This document shows positions 1-12,217 of a stretch of 64,000 nucleotides of DNA, piece by piece. Source of the stretch: Herbaspirillum rhizosphaerae (GTDB taxonomy: Bacteria; Pseudomonadota; Gammaproteobacteria; Burkholderiales; Burkholderiaceae_D); the NCBI RefSeq assembly GCF_001189965.1, contig NZ_LFLU01000002.1, forward strand, positions 186,001 through 250,000, read 5' to 3'. The translations under genes and the position numbers were made by a program. Position 1 is the stretch's first letter. Every line of letters begins with the position of its first letter. Under the pieces are notes generated by a model that had not been told where the DNA came from, did no database searches, and saw nothing but the letters and a program-made list of their open reading frames with translations.

Positions 1-2
1 AA

Positions 3-143
3 GCGATCCGTTATCGCAAGGCGCCGTTTGTCATGGGTTTGCAGTGGCATCCGGAGTTCCACCGCGCCGGCGGCCCCGAATTGCTGGATTGCATGCCCAT
101 CCTCGACAGTTTCCTGCGCACGGCGCGCGAAACGCGCTTCTGA
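3..143 (+). CDS. Class I glutamine amidotransferase (PuuD-like), C-terminal end
   Basis: Only the last 46 codons lie in the window; the gene begins upstream of base 1. The frame reads MGLQWHPEFHRAGG, then a leucine-rich end and a TGA stop. The tract QWHPEF carries the catalytic His and Glu of class I glutamine amidotransferases of the peptidase C26 group. PuuD (gamma-glutamyl-GABA hydrolase) typically has G-x-QWHPE in this place. By family knowledge the enzyme hydrolyses a gamma-glutamyl amide in the cytoplasm. The exact substrate cannot be read from this fragment; an anthranilate- or GMP-synthase-type amidotransferase is less likely given the short tail after the motif. Confidence 0.7.
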   Translation, partial: AIRYRKAPFVMGLQWHPEFHRAGGPELLDCMPILDSFLRTARETRF

Positions 144-399
144 GATTGGCAGAAATGAACGTTTTGGCCGGTTGAGAAACTTATATAGAGAGAAGCTATC
201 AAAAAGGGCCTGCGTTGCCGAGTTTGAGCGGTGCGCGAGTGAAATCGCAATCCGGACGGCGCGCAATGTCGTCAACGTAGTCGTACCGGCGTTATTGTTC
301 CGTAACGCCATGCTCTGGATGATGCTGTAAATTGGCCGTCAAGCTGGCCGCAGGCACCGTTATTACCCGCAGGAGCACTTAATAAAAGGAGAATTCCCC

Positions 400-705
400 A
401 TGACAAAATCCGCCTACAAAACAGTGAGAAACGATATGAAAACTCTGGTCAAAGATGCGCAAGAACTGTTCCGCGAAGCCGCTTCCGCCACCGGCGACAA
501 GGCCGATGAGCTGCGCAGCAAGGGGTTGACCATGCTGGAGGCTGCGGTTGAAGCCGCCCAGAACGCCCAGGCCGTGGCCATCGAAAAAGGCAAGGAAGTT
601 GCTGCCCGCACCGACGACTACGTCCACGAAAACCCATGGCGCGCCGTGGCGATTTCGGCCGGCGTCGGTCTGCTGGTCGGTCTGGTCATCGGCCGCAGCA
701 AATAA
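400..705 (+). CDS. DUF883 family protein (ElaB/YqjD-like)
   Basis: A 101-residue protein with a long charged amphipathic helix region (about residues 10-70, rich in Ala, Glu and Lys) followed by HENPWRAVAISAGVGLLVG, a single C-terminal membrane segment ending in Gly-Arg-Ser-Lys. This is the hallmark of DUF883 (E. coli YqjD, ElaB, YgaM), tail-anchored inner-membrane proteins. YqjD and ElaB are reported to bind ribosomes in stationary phase. An AGGAG box lies 9 bases before the ATG. It is the first gene of a three-gene set with a YqjE-like and a YqjK-like protein, the same order as yqjD-yqjE-yqjK in E. coli, so an envelope or stress role is likely. Confidence 0.85.
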   Translation: MTKSAYKTVRNDMKTLVKDAQELFREAASATGDKADELRSKGLTMLEAAVEAAQNAQAVAIEKGKEVAARTDDYVHENPWRAVAISAGVGLLVGLVIGRSK

Positions 706-728
706 GCGCCGCACGCACCGGGACCGAC

Positions 729-1121
729 ATGGAGCACAAACAAGAGCAGGCTCAACCCGCCAACCCCGGCCTGACGGCCGGGTTGCTGGGCATCGCCAGG
801 AATCTTCTTGGTCTGATTATCAACCGTATCGAACTGGCTTCTCTGGAGCTGTCCGGGATCGGCGGCAATCTGATCAAGTTCCTGACGCTGTTCACGCTCG
901 CGGCAATCGCGTTGTGGTTTGCGGTGGCGTTCTGGACGGTGCTGGCGGTTTACCTTGCCTGGGATTCCTGGGGCTGGAAGGTGCTCATCGCATTCGGCAT
1001 CTTCTTCTCTCTGGTGACCGCCGCGATCGTCTGGTACGCCTATGCCATTTTGCGCCAGGGGAAATTGTCCCTGCCTGCAACCATGGCCGAGCTGCGTAAA
1101 GACCGCGACGCCTTGCTATAA
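729..1121 (+). CDS. YqjE-like phage-holin family membrane protein
   Basis: A 130-residue protein. I start it at the ATG at 729, which gives MEHKQEQAQP. A longer frame reaches back over the end of the upstream gene, but its extra N-terminus is not protein-like. Residues about 45-75 (FLTLFTLAAIALWFAVAFW) and 80-105 (VLIAFGIFFSLVTAAIVWY) are two strong membrane spans. This is the pattern of the YqjE/holin superfamily III proteins found next to DUF883 genes. It starts 23 bases after the DUF883 stop and ends 9 bases before the next gene, so the three are probably one transcript. A true lytic holin role is unlikely, as there is no phage context. Confidence 0.75.
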   Translation: MEHKQEQAQPANPGLTAGLLGIARNLLGLIINRIELASLELSGIGGNLIKFLTLFTLAAIALWFAVAFWTVLAVYLAWDSWGWKVLIAFGIFFSLVTAAIVWYAYAILRQGKLSLPATMAELRKDRDALL

Positions 1122-1130
1122 AGGGAAATC

Positions 1131-1547
1131 ATGGCGCATACCGATTGGAAACCCGACGTTCCTCTGGACGAACGCAAGCGCAGGTTGCTTGCCGAGGGGG
1201 CGTTGTTTCGCATCGGCATCCTGGAAAGCCGCAGTATCGTGCGCGCCAACCTGAATGCCGAATCGCTGGCCAAAGGCGCTGTCAGTCGTATCGTCGGCGC
1301 AGTGTCTTCAACCTTCACCGGCGCGTTTTCCGGCAAGGGCGGCGGCAACCTGCAATCCTTGTCGCCGCTGCTGATCGGCGGCATTTCGCTGATCTCGAAG
1401 CGCTATCTGCGCAAGCCGCTTTTGTACGGCGCCGTCATCAGCGCCGGCGCGGCGTTTGCGTACTATCTGACGCGCAGGCAAGACCGTGCGCAAAGCGGGG
1501 AAGATACTTCCGACAATCCGGAAGCTTCCACGCCGGACGGCGAATAA
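1131..1547 (+). CDS. YqjK-like hypothetical protein
   Basis: A 138-residue protein with AAGGGA six bases before the ATG. The N-terminal third is charged (DERKRRLLAEGALFRIGILE). The middle is Gly/Ser-rich and a C-terminal hydrophobic stretch (LLYGAVISAGAAFAYYLT, about residues 102-119) could span the membrane, followed by an acidic tail. Position after the DUF883 and YqjE genes matches yqjK of the enterobacterial yqjDEK set, but the sequence itself is poorly conserved in that family. I assign it mainly by order of genes. Function is not known. Confidence 0.6.
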   Translation: MAHTDWKPDVPLDERKRRLLAEGALFRIGILESRSIVRANLNAESLAKGAVSRIVGAVSSTFTGAFSGKGGGNLQSLSPLLIGGISLISKRYLRKPLLYGAVISAGAAFAYYLTRRQDRAQSGEDTSDNPEASTPDGE

Positions 1548-1641
1548 ACATCTCAAATGTAAGCATCTCAAATAACGCAGGGCCCGGCGGCAGACACCCA
1601 TGTTTGCCGCCATCAAAGCAAAGAAGAAAGAAGGAATCACT

Positions 1642-2298
1642 ATGCGTAAATTGACTATTGGTGCATTGGCGCTGGCCTTGGCGGCGACCGGCTGCGCCGA
1701 CATGTCCGCGACCCAGCGTGGCACGGCGACCGGCGCCGGCGTGGGCGCGGGTATCGGCGGCATTCTCGGTGCGGCAACGGGTGGCGGCGGTGGCGGGCGT
1801 ACCGCTGCAGGCGCTGCGATCGGCGCCGGTCTTGGTGCGGTGATCGGGAACGTCTGGTCGACACGCATGGAAAATCAGAAGCGCGCCATGGAGCAGGCTA
1901 CCCAAGGCACCGGCGTGCAAGTCACGCAGACTCAGGACAATCGTCTGAAGCTGGAAATCCCCAGCGATATCTCTTTCAACACCGGCCGTGCCGACATCCA
2001 GCCGAACTTCCGCGCCGTGCTGGATAAGTTTGCCGCCACCTTGAATGAAAATCCTGCAACCAACGTGACGATCATCGGCCACACCGACAGCACCGGCAGC
2101 GATGCCATCAACAATCCGCTGTCGATGGAGCGCGCCGCCCGCACACGTGACTACCTGACTGCGCGCGGCGTGTCGCCGGGACGTTTCAATATTGACGGTC
2201 GTGGTTCGCATGAGCCGCTGGTAGCCAATACCACCGAAGCCAACCGCGCCCGGAATCGCCGCGTGGAGATTTTCGTCGCGGAGCCGCAACAGCGTTGA
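1642..2298 (+). CDS. OmpA-family lipoprotein with glycine zipper
   Basis: A 218-residue protein starting at the ATG at 1642, with AAGGAA 5-10 bases upstream. The signal peptide ends in LAATGC, a lipobox placing lipidation at Cys18. Residues about 25-75 form a glycine-zipper stretch (GAGVGAGIGGILGAATGG) of the kind seen in YiaD-like proteins. The C-terminal half is an OmpA domain: NTGRADIQPNF, then GHTDSTGSD, ERAARTRDYL and NRARNRRVEIF, the peptidoglycan-binding signature. It probably ties the outer membrane to the cell wall. A strong hairpin terminator follows at 2355. It is probably a separate unit from the upstream yqj-like operon, given the 94-base gap. Confidence 0.85.
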   Translation: MRKLTIGALALALAATGCADMSATQRGTATGAGVGAGIGGILGAATGGGGGGRTAAGAAIGAGLGAVIGNVWSTRMENQKRAMEQATQGTGVQVTQTQDNRLKLEIPSDISFNTGRADIQPNFRAVLDKFAATLNENPATNVTIIGHTDSTGSDAINNPLSMERAARTRDYLTARGVSPGRFNIDGRGSHEPLVANTTEANRARNRRVEIFVAEPQQR

Positions 2299-2354
2299 TC
2301 GGATTTGATTGCCGATTGAGTCGTCAAGACGATTTCGGTAACCGGTGACGGCAA

Positions 2355-2385
2355 TAAAAAAGCCCCGCATTGCGGGGCTTTTTAC
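2355..2385. terminator. Bidirectional rho-independent terminator
   Basis: AGCCCCGC and GCGGGGCT form a perfect 8-bp stem with a short AT loop, flanked by runs of A on the left and T on the right. It sits between the convergent OmpA-lipoprotein and cytochrome c genes, so it can serve both strands. Confidence 0.9.
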
Positions 2386-2441
2386 TAGCTGTCGACGCCG
2401 GGATCAGCGCGATGTGATCGCGCCAGATGAGGGCAATCGAC

Positions 2442-3035
2442 TTATTTCTTTGGTTCTGCGGCTAGCGCTGCCGGGGCTGCAGCATCGGCTGCCGGAGCAG
2501 CAGCGCCTGCAGCCGGAGCGGCGGGAGCCGGAGTCGCCGGTTCCTTGAACTGGGCGCCGGACTGATTGGCCATGTACACCACGGTGCGGGCGATTTCGAC
2601 GTCATCCAGGTCGGGATTGCCGCCCTTGGCCGGCATGGCGTTGAGACCGTTGAGCGCATGCGACAAGAGCTTTTCGTAACCTTCGCTGATGCGTGCCTTC
2701 CAGGCTGCCGGATCGCCGACTTTCGGCGCACCCGCAACACCTGCTGCGTGGCAGGCGGCACACGTGGATTTGAATACTTCTTCGCCGCTCAGCAACTGCT
2801 TGGGAGCGTTGGCATCGCGGAAGGTGAAGCCGTCGTCGGCGACCGGCTTGATGCGCGCGGCGACCATTTCAGGCGTCTGACTGGCCGAGCCGGCGCCGGT
2901 CTTTTGAGCGTTTGTGACGTATTGCACCAGGAGTACGATGCAGATGATGGGGACTAAAAAACCGGCCAATACAGCGGCAATCAGTTGTTTTGGCGTCTTG
3001 ATTGCGGATTCGTGCTCTTGATGTGCGTCGCTCAT
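2442..3035 (-). CDS. Membrane-anchored cytochrome c (c5-like)
   Basis: A 197-residue protein starting at the ATG at 3033-3035, preceded by GAGGGAA. Residues 17-38 (QLIAAVLAGFLVPIICIVLLVQ) form an uncleaved N-terminal anchor. The haem motif C92-A-A-C95-H96 lies in a single class I cytochrome c domain, with NAMPAKGG supplying the likely axial Met. The last 45 residues are an Ala/Pro-rich low-complexity tail. The order and spacing fit the cytochrome c5 (CytC5) family of betaproteobacteria, which carry electrons on the periplasmic face of the inner membrane. The partner oxidase cannot be told from the neighbourhood. Confidence 0.88.
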   Translation of the reverse strand: MSDAHQEHESAIKTPKQLIAAVLAGFLVPIICIVLLVQYVTNAQKTGAGSASQTPEMVAARIKPVADDGFTFRDANAPKQLLSGEEVFKSTCAACHAAGVAGAPKVGDPAAWKARISEGYEKLLSHALNGLNAMPAKGGNPDLDDVEIARTVVYMANQSGAQFKEPATPAPAAPAAGAAAPAADAAAPAALAAEPKK

Positions 3036-3246
3036 GTTTCGTTCCCTCAGTGCAATATTCTTCGAAAGCGTTATCCTGATTTTGTGCTGCAAATCAGTGT
3101 CTATTACTGTTTAGAGAAGCGTTGTCTCGCCCAACCTTTGATTATAGACACAATGTAATTCGTTGGGAACGGAAAATAGTTGCTATGCGTGGACGCGCCA
3201 AGGGAAAAACTGTATCCTTCATCCCTCTTCGACGTTCACGTCCGAT

Positions 3247-3322
3247 GCGGCTGTAGCTCAGTGGATAGAGTATTGGCCTCCGAAGCCAAGGGTCGTGGGT
3301 TCGATCCCCGCCAGCCGCGCCA
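3247..3322 (+). tRNA. tRNA-Arg (CCG)
   Basis: A 76-base cloverleaf. The acceptor stem GCGGCTG pairs with CAGCCGC, a D arm carries TAGCTCAGTGGATAGAG, and the T arm carries GGTTCGATCC. The anticodon stem TTGGC/GCCAA holds the loop CTCCGAA, giving anticodon CCG for arginine codon CGG. CCA is encoded at the 3' end. Confidence 0.97.
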
Positions 3323-3655
3323 ACCTGATGTGTTGCGATTCCAATAATAATAGTCTCATCTGTATTTGCTTATCGTTTTTCCTGCCGAATGATCGCGTTT
3401 TTGTCAGTCGGGTGTCAGATTATTCGGTGATCTTCGTAGTCGTCCGCATTACCTTGCAGGTAATCGCGATTTGCCCAATTTTGCCCCATTATGCAGCTGT
3501 GTGTTAAAGCTCACATCTGACATGCAACTTGACGATATAACGCCTTGATCGTGCGTTAAAAGTTTGACGAATCCGGACGCAAGCAATTATAATCGCCGGG
3601 CTTCTAAACCGCCGTCTGCTCATAATGAGTGCGGCTTGCACGATATTGGATATAT
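3323..3655 (+). other. Leader and promoter region of the ATP synthase operon
   Basis: This 333-base stretch between tRNA-Arg and atpI holds no gene I can support. It is AT-richer than its surroundings. The main content is a strong sigma70-type promoter at 3564-3593 and a short inverted repeat TTACC/GGTAA near 3450-3465. No riboswitch fold was recognised. Confidence 0.7.
3564..3593 (+). promoter_or_regulatory. Sigma70-type promoter of the atp operon
   Basis: A -35 box TTGACG (3564-3569) and a perfect -10 box TATAAT (3588-3593) are separated by 18 bases. Transcription would start near 3600, about 55 bases before atpI. This is one of the best promoter matches in the window and fits the high expression expected of ATP synthase. 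Confidence 0.8.
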
Positions 3656-4812
<1,157 letters not shown>

Positions 4813-4880
4813 CAAGGCTGCTGTACGGTTTTAGCTTTTTGGTTTGTTTTTGATTTTTGTATTAACTTTTAACTTTCTAA

Positions 4881-5135
<255 letters not shown>

Positions 5136-5211
5136 TTCGGGCGGCATAGCCGATTCTCACTTTTGCCGGATTGCTTGATTCGGCACACGATATTCTGAGA
5201 AGGAAATTACC

Positions 5212-5682
5212 GTGAACTTAAATGCAACATTGTTTGCGCAGTTCGTGGTCTTCTTCATCCTCGCCGGCTTTACGATGAAATTCGTTTGGCCGCCGTTGAT
5301 CAAGGCGCTCGACGAGCGCGCGAAGAAGATTGCGGACGGCTTGGCTGCTGCTGACCGCGGCAAGGCTGACCTGGCTGCCGCTGAAAAGCGCGTTCAGGCA
5401 GAGCTGGCAACAGCACGCGACGAAGGCCAGAAACGTATCGGTGACGCTGAAAAGCGTGCTCAGCTGATTATTGAAGAAGCAAAGAAGACCGCTTCCGAAG
5501 AAGCAGCGCGCATCATCGCCAATGCTAAGGCGGATGCAGAGCAGCAAGTGACCAAAGCGCGTGAAGGCTTGCGTGGCGAAGTTGCGACCCTCGCGGTCAA
5601 AGGCGCCGAGCAGATCCTCAAGCGTGAAGTCAATGCAGCGGCGCATGCCGAATTGCTGAACCAACTGAAAACAGAGCTGTAA
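5212..5682 (+). CDS. atpF: F0F1 ATP synthase subunit b
   Basis: A 156-residue protein starting with GTG at 5212, preceded by GAGAAGGAAA at good spacing. One N-terminal membrane helix (residues 6-24, [19 protein letters not shown]) is followed by a long Ala/Glu/Lys-rich helix (residues 35-150) that makes the right-handed coiled-coil stalk. It holds the F1 head against rotation together with the delta subunit, whose gene begins one base after this stop. Confidence 0.96.
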   Translation: MNLNATLFAQFVVFFILAGFTMKFVWPPLIKALDERAKKIADGLAAADRGKADLAAAEKRVQAELATARDEGQKRIGDAEKRAQLIIEEAKKTASEEAARIIANAKADAEQQVTKAREGLRGEVATLAVKGAEQILKREVNAAAHAELLNQLKTEL

Positions 5683-5683
5683 T

Positions 5684-6217
5684 ATGGCCGAACTCGCAAC
5701 GATTGCTCGCCCTTATGCAGAAGCCCTGTTCCGCGTGGCCAAAGCCGGCAGTCTGTCGGCTTGGGCTGATCTCGTTTCCGAGATGGCGCAAGCTGCAGCG
5801 CATCCTGACGTGAAAGCCATTGCGCAAAACCCGGCACTGTCGGATGCGCAGATTGCTTCCACGTTTGCGTCCGTTCTGAAAACACCATTGAGCGTCGAAG
5901 CGAACAACTTCGTCGGCGCACTGGTGGCGAACGGACGTCTGACGCTGTTGCCTGAAATCGCCACACAATTCCATACGCTGAAAAACGCACAGGAAGGCGC
6001 CGCTGATGCAGAAATCACCAGCGCGTTTGAATTGTCCGATGCGCAGTTGAAGGATGTGGTCGCCACGCTGGAAAAGAAATTCGGTCGCAAGCTGACGCCA
6101 ACCGTCAAGGTGGACAATGCTTTGATCGGCGGGGTGCGCGTAGTGGTCGGTGACGAAGTATTCGATACCTCGGTGCGCGCGAAGCTGCAACAGTTACATG
6201 TTGCTTTGGCTGCGTAA
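5684..6217 (+). CDS. atpH: F0F1 ATP synthase subunit delta
   Basis: A 177-residue protein with the N-terminal helical bundle start [13 protein letters not shown] and the C-terminal motif [19 protein letters not shown], both typical of the delta (OSCP) family. It links the top of the F1 head to the b-subunit stalk. The ATG follows the atpF stop by one base, so translation is probably coupled. No separate Shine-Dalgarno is evident. Confidence 0.96.
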   Translation: MAELATIARPYAEALFRVAKAGSLSAWADLVSEMAQAAAHPDVKAIAQNPALSDAQIASTFASVLKTPLSVEANNFVGALVANGRLTLLPEIATQFHTLKNAQEGAADAEITSAFELSDAQLKDVVATLEKKFGRKLTPTVKVDNALIGGVRVVVGDEVFDTSVRAKLQQLHVALAA

Positions 6218-6276
6218 TTAATTGCCAGGGCCTTGGCGTAACAGCCTAAGCGATAGAAAATTTTTTAGGAGTTAGT

Positions 6277-7818
6277 ATGCAACTCAACGCATCTGAAATC
6301 AGCGAGCTGATCAAGAGCCGGATTCAAGGCCTTGGCGATACCGCTGAGATTCGCAATCAAGGCACGGTTATTTCCGTGTCCGACGGTATCTGCCGTATCC
6401 ATGGTCTGTCTGACGTGATGCAAGGTGAGATGCTGGAATTCCCAGGCAACACTTTCGGTCTGGCGCTGAACCTCGAGCGCGATTCCGTGGGCGCCGTTAT
6501 TCTGGGCGAGTACGAACACATTTCTGAAGGCGACACTGTCAAGTGCACCGGTCGTATTCTGGAAGTGCCTATCGGTCCTGAACTGCGCGGCCGTGTGGTC
6601 AACGCGCTGGGTCAGCCGATCGACGGCAAGGGTCCGGTCAACGCCAAGCTGACAGCCCCGATCGAAAAAATCGCTCCGGGCGTTATCGCCCGTCAATCGG
6701 TTTCCGAGCCGATGCAAACCGGCCTGAAGTCGATCGACTCGATGGTGCCTATCGGCCGCGGTCAACGCGAACTGATCATCGGTGACCGTCAAACCGGCAA
6801 GACTGCTGTTGCGATTGATGCGATCATCAATCAAAAGGGCCAGAACGTGACATGTATCTACGTCGCGATCGGTCAAAAAGCATCGTCGATCAAGAACATC
6901 GTGCGCTCGCTGGAGTCGCACGGCGCGATGGATTACACCATCGTCGTGGCAGCTTCGGCTTCGGAATCGGCAGCGATGCAATACGTGTCGGCCTACTCCG
7001 GCTGCGCCATGGGCGAATACTTCCGCGATCGCGGTCAAGACGCGCTGATCGTGTATGACGATCTGTCCAAGCAAGCGGTTGCTTACCGTCAGGTTTCCCT
7101 GCTGCTGCGCCGTCCACCTGGCCGTGAAGCGTATCCAGGCGACGTGTTCTACCTCCACAGCCGCCTCCTCGAGCGCGCAGCACGCGTCAACCCTGACTAC
7201 GTCGAGAAGTTCACCAACGGCGAAGTCAAGGGCAAGACCGGTTCGCTGACAGCGTTGCCTATCATTGAAACACAAGCCGGCGACGTGTCCGCATTCGTTC
7301 CGACCAACGTGATTTCGATTACCGACGGTCAGATCTTCCTGGAAACATCGCTGTTCAACGCCGGTATCCGTCCTGCGATCAACGCCGGTATTTCGGTGTC
7401 GCGCGTCGGTGGCGCTGCTCAGACCAAGGTCATCAAGAGCCTGTCCGGCGGTATCCGTACCGACCTGGCGCAGTACCGTGAACTGGCTGCGTTCGCGCAG
7501 TTCGCTTCCGACCTGGACGAAGCAACCCGCAAGCAGCTGGACCGCGGTGCACGCGTGACCGAACTGTTGAAGCAGGCACAATACTCGCCGCTGTCGATTT
7601 CCCTGATGGCTGTGACATTGTTCGCCGTCAACAAGGGTTTCCTGGACGACGTCGAAGTCAAGAAGGTGCTGGCATTCGAAGCCGGTGTTCACAGCTTTGT
7701 GAAGACCAGCCACGCTGCCCTGCTGCAAAAGATCGAAGACACCAAGCAACTCGATAAAGATGCTGAAGCAGCATTGGCCGCTGCGATTGCCGATTTCAAA
7801 AAATCCGGCGCGTACTAA
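6277..7818 (+). CDS. atpA: F0F1 ATP synthase subunit alpha
   Basis: A 513-residue protein with the Walker A motif GDRQTGKT at residues 169-176 and the alpha signature [14 protein letters not shown] near the C-terminal third. It carries the non-catalytic nucleotide sites of the F1 hexamer and the arginine finger. A TTAGGAG ribosome site lies 5-11 bases before the ATG. Length matches the family. Long open frames on the opposite strand are a by-product of codon bias and are not genes. Confidence 0.98.
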   Translation: MQLNASEISELIKSRIQGLGDTAEIRNQGTVISVSDGICRIHGLSDVMQGEMLEFPGNTFGLALNLERDSVGAVILGEYEHISEGDTVKCTGRILEVPIGPELRGRVVNALGQPIDGKGPVNAKLTAPIEKIAPGVIARQSVSEPMQTGLKSIDSMVPIGRGQRELIIGDRQTGKTAVAIDAIINQKGQNVTCIYVAIGQKASSIKNIVRSLESHGAMDYTIVVAASASESAAMQYVSAYSGCAMGEYFRDRGQDALIVYDDLSKQAVAYRQVSLLLRRPPGREAYPGDVFYLHSRLLERAARVNPDYVEKFTNGEVKGKTGSLTALPIIETQAGDVSAFVPTNVISITDGQIFLETSLFNAGIRPAINAGISVSRVGGAAQTKVIKSLSGGIRTDLAQYRELAAFAQFASDLDEATRKQLDRGARVTELLKQAQYSPLSISLMAVTLFAVNKGFLDDVEVKKVLAFEAGVHSFVKTSHAALLQKIEDTKQLDKDAEAALAAAIADFKKSGAY

Positions 7819-7848
7819 TCTCAACTGAAGCTATAAGGAGTCAATCTC

Positions 7849-8718
7849 ATGGCTACAGGTAAAGAGATACGTGGCAAGATCAAAAGCGTAGAAAATACGA
7901 AGAAGATCACCAAGGCGATGGAAATGGTCGCAGCATCCAAAATGCGCAAGGCGCAGGACCGGATGCATGCGGCGCGTCCCTACAGTGACAAGATTCGTAA
8001 TATCGCTTCCAATCTGTCGCGGGCCAATCCGGAGTACACGCATCCGTTCATGGTCAAGCAGGACAGCGCCAAGAAGGTGGGTTTCATCATCGTCACGACC
8101 GATAAAGGTCTGTGCGGCGGCATGAACACCAACTCTCTGCGTCTGACCACTGCGAAGATCCGTGAACTGGAAGCGCAAGGCAATGCAGTCGAAACCGTTG
8201 CAATCGGCAACAAGGGCTTTGGTTTCCTGAACCGTATCGGCGCCAAAGTGGTGTCGCACGTGGTTCAGGTCGGCGACACGCCGCACCTGGAAAAGCTGAT
8301 CGGCCCCGTCAAGGTGCTGCTCGATGCTTACCAGGAAGGCAAGCTGGATGCGGTTTATTTGGTCTATACCAAATTCATCAACACGATGCGCCAGGAACCG
8401 ACCTTGCAGCAACTGTTGCCGCTCTCGAGCGACCAGTTGCAGGCAGACGAAGGCGCGCATTCGTGGGACTACATCTACGAACCCGATGTGCAAAGCGTGG
8501 TGGACGAGTTGCTGGTGCGTTATGTTGAAGCACTGATCTACCAGGCGGTGGCTGAAAATATGGCGTCCGAACAATCGGCCCGTATGGTGGCGATGAAGGC
8601 AGCAAGCGATAACGCCGGTAACGTGATCGGCGAGTTGAAGTTGGTCTACAACAAAACTCGTCAGGCAGCGATTACCAAGGAACTGTCCGAAATCGTCGCC
8701 GGTGCGGCAGCGGTCTAA
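7849..8718 (+). CDS. atpG: F0F1 ATP synthase subunit gamma
   Basis: A 289-residue protein with the conserved N-terminal coil [20 protein letters not shown] and the C-terminal coil [20 protein letters not shown]. Together these form the rotating shaft inside the F1 head. It begins 30 bases after atpA with AAGGAG 9 bases before the ATG. Length is typical. Confidence 0.97.
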   Translation: MATGKEIRGKIKSVENTKKITKAMEMVAASKMRKAQDRMHAARPYSDKIRNIASNLSRANPEYTHPFMVKQDSAKKVGFIIVTTDKGLCGGMNTNSLRLTTAKIRELEAQGNAVETVAIGNKGFGFLNRIGAKVVSHVVQVGDTPHLEKLIGPVKVLLDAYQEGKLDAVYLVYTKFINTMRQEPTLQQLLPLSSDQLQADEGAHSWDYIYEPDVQSVVDELLVRYVEALIYQAVAENMASEQSARMVAMKAASDNAGNVIGELKLVYNKTRQAAITKELSEIVAGAAAV

Positions 8719-8741
8719 CGACGTAATGCAGAGATGCGTAA

Positions 8742-10175
<1,434 letters not shown>

Positions 10176-10246
10176 GATCTCTTGATTCTCGTGATGTCGC
10201 CCTTGCCTGAAATCCGGGCAAGGCGGCTGAACGGATAGGAAACGAC

Positions 10247-10669
10247 ATGGCACATACTATTCACGTTGACGTAGTCTCCGCCGAAGAAGAAATCTTCTCC
10301 GGCGAGGCAGAATTCGTCGCGTTGCCGGGTGAAGCGGGTGAGCTGGGGATTTATCCTCGCCACACCCCCTTGATCACGCGCATCAAGCCAGGTGCGGTAC
10401 GCATCAAGATTCCTGGCCAGGCGCAAGACGAATTCGTTTTCGTCGCCGGCGGTTTGCTGGAAGTGCAACCTGACTGCGTGACCGTTCTGGCCGATACCGC
10501 AATCCGCGGTTCGGATCTGGACGAAGCCAAGGCAAGCGCTGCGAAGAAACTCGCAGAAGAAGCTCTGGCAAACCGCGATTCCAAGATCGATTACGCCGCA
10601 GCACAAGCCGAACTGGCGACTGCAGTAGCGCAATTGGCTGCGATTCAACGTCTGCGTCAGAAGCGTTAA
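10247..10669 (+). CDS. atpC: F0F1 ATP synthase subunit epsilon
   Basis: A 140-residue protein with the N-terminal beta-sandwich signature [20 protein letters not shown] and a two-helix C-terminal part rich in Ala, Glu and Lys (residues 90-135). It couples gamma rotation to the c-ring and can inhibit ATP hydrolysis. It is the last gene of the operon, and a strong terminator follows 51 bases after the stop. Confidence 0.97.
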   Translation: MAHTIHVDVVSAEEEIFSGEAEFVALPGEAGELGIYPRHTPLITRIKPGAVRIKIPGQAQDEFVFVAGGLLEVQPDCVTVLADTAIRGSDLDEAKASAAKKLAEEALANRDSKIDYAAAQAELATAVAQLAAIQRLRQKR

Positions 10670-10719
10670 TTCGCTAGGCACTGCAAGCATTTCGCGATCA
10701 GTCATCAGCATCAATGAGA

Positions 10720-10746
10720 AAGGCAGCTTCGGCTGCCTTTTTTATT
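10720..10746 (+). terminator. Rho-independent terminator of the atp operon
   Basis: AAGGCAGC and GCTGCCTT form an 8-bp stem around a TTCG tetraloop, followed by a run of seven T. It closes the atp operon. Confidence 0.93.
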
Positions 10747-10925
10747 TTCCGCATCATTGCGCCAGGATTCTTGCCATCAGCGTTTGTTTCTTCAGCGTCC
10801 TGACTATGCGTGCTGGCAATTGCATGCACGCCGGCTTGCATGGGCTAGGCAGGGAGAGGGCGCTGCAGGCTGATTGCTGATGAGGTACAGTGGAACGCCG
10901 TGCACCATGAAGAAAGCCATCATCC

Positions 10926-11351
10926 ATGAATGCAAGTACCGCATCAAAACCTGTCATCGCCGTCGTCGGGCTCTCGAATCGCCCCGACCGTCCCAGCTAC
11001 GACGTCAGCGCCTATATGCAACACCACGGCTACCGCATCGTCGCGGTCAATCCCATGTACGCCGGTACGCAGATACTGGGCGAATATTGTCATGCGAATT
11101 TGCAGGACGCGGCACAGGCGCTCGCCGCTGCCGGCCTGAAAATCGACATCGTCGATTGTTTCCGCAAGTCGGCCGATATCCCGCCGGTGGTCGACGAGGC
11201 GATTGCCATCGGCGCCGCCTGCGTCTGGATGCAGCAGGGGATCGTCAACGAAGCCGCTGCGGCCAAGGCGCAAGCGGCAGGCCTGATAGTCGTCATGGAC
11301 CGCTGCATCAAGATCGATCACGCCATGGGAATCACGCACGGCGTGTTGTAG
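10926..11351 (+). CDS. CoA-binding domain protein (YccU-like)
   Basis: A 141-residue single-domain protein of the CoA_binding_2 family. It has the Rossmann start VIAVVGLSNRPDRPSYDV, the segment GYRIVAVNPMY and the mid-region DIVDCFRKSADIPPVVDEA. Near the end is MDRCIKIDH, as in E. coli YccU and related proteins. It is thought to bind coenzyme A or an acyl-CoA in the cytoplasm, with no established reaction. The PPK2 gene follows 57 bases downstream on the same strand. Confidence 0.85.
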   Translation: MNASTASKPVIAVVGLSNRPDRPSYDVSAYMQHHGYRIVAVNPMYAGTQILGEYCHANLQDAAQALAAAGLKIDIVDCFRKSADIPPVVDEAIAIGAACVWMQQGIVNEAAAAKAQAAGLIVVMDRCIKIDHAMGITHGVL

Positions 11352-11408
11352 TCCAAGCGCTTCCATGGGTTGAATGACCCGTATCCATCCGCAATCAAGG
11401 AGACCAGT

Positions 11409-12215
11409 GTGAGCATCCGCGAGCAATTCCGAGCGACAAAGAAAACCGAGATCAAAGACGAGAACGCAGCGCTCAAATCTCTTTCCAGCGGCGACAAAGC
11501 AGCCGACAAGTTGCAGGTCCAGAGTATCGCGGGGCAGATCGGCGAATTGCAGGCTAAGCTGTACGCTGCGAACGACAAGAAGGTGCTGGTGGTGCTGCAA
11601 GGCATGGACACCAGCGGCAAGGACGGCGCCGTCAGCGGCGTGTTCGGCAGCGTCAATCCGCAGGGCATACGGGTCGTCAGCTACAAGGCGCCCAGCACGC
11701 TGGAGAAGCAGCACGACTATCTCTGGCGCATCCATCAGCAGGTGCCGAAACAAGGCGAGCTGGCCGTCTTCAATCGCAGCCACTACGAAGACGTGCTGAT
11801 CACGCGCGTGCACGACTGGATCGATGCGGCGGAATGCAAGCGCCGTTACGCGCACATCAACGACTTCGAGCGCATGCTCAGCGAGACCGGCACCGTCATC
11901 ATCAAATGCTTCCTGCACATCTCCAAGGAAGAGCAGCGCGTGCGTCTGCAGGAGCGCGTTGACGATCCGACCAAGCATTGGAAATTCGAACTCGGCGATC
12001 TCGAAGAGCGCAAGAGCTGGGACGACTATCAGAAGGTTTATAGCCAGGCGATTCAGGCCACCGACGCCGATCACGCGCCCTGGTATGTGGTGCCGGCCAA
12101 CTCCAAGACGCATCGCAACCTGGTGATCGCCAACATCGTGCTCGAGACCCTGCAAGACATGCAGCTGACCTATCCGCCGGCCAAGAAGGAACTCCTCGAC
12201 CTCAAGGTCAAATAA
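11409..12215 (+). CDS. Polyphosphate kinase 2 family protein
   Basis: A 268-residue protein. I start it at the GTG at 11409 because AAGGAG lies 7-12 bases upstream; a TTG at 11370 would add 13 residues without a ribosome site. The P-loop is GMDTSGKDG at residues 65-73 and the second motif is FNRSHYEDVL, both diagnostic of PPK2. PPK2 enzymes move phosphate between polyphosphate and nucleotides, mostly making NTP or NDP from polyphosphate. The length and single domain fit the class that phosphorylates AMP and ADP, but this is inferred from size. The gene is followed at 2 bases by a hydrolase gene. Confidence 0.88.
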   Translation: MSIREQFRATKKTEIKDENAALKSLSSGDKAADKLQVQSIAGQIGELQAKLYAANDKKVLVVLQGMDTSGKDGAVSGVFGSVNPQGIRVVSYKAPSTLEKQHDYLWRIHQQVPKQGELAVFNRSHYEDVLITRVHDWIDAAECKRRYAHINDFERMLSETGTVIIKCFLHISKEEQRVRLQERVDDPTKHWKFELGDLEERKSWDDYQKVYSQAIQATDADHAPWYVVPANSKTHRNLVIANIVLETLQDMQLTYPPAKKELLDLKVK

Positions 12216-12217
12216 GC

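Noticed and set aside
6265..7824. Long minus-strand frames opposite atpA and atpD (519 and 499 codons)
   Set aside because: They lie fully within conserved plus-strand ATP synthase genes and have no domain content.
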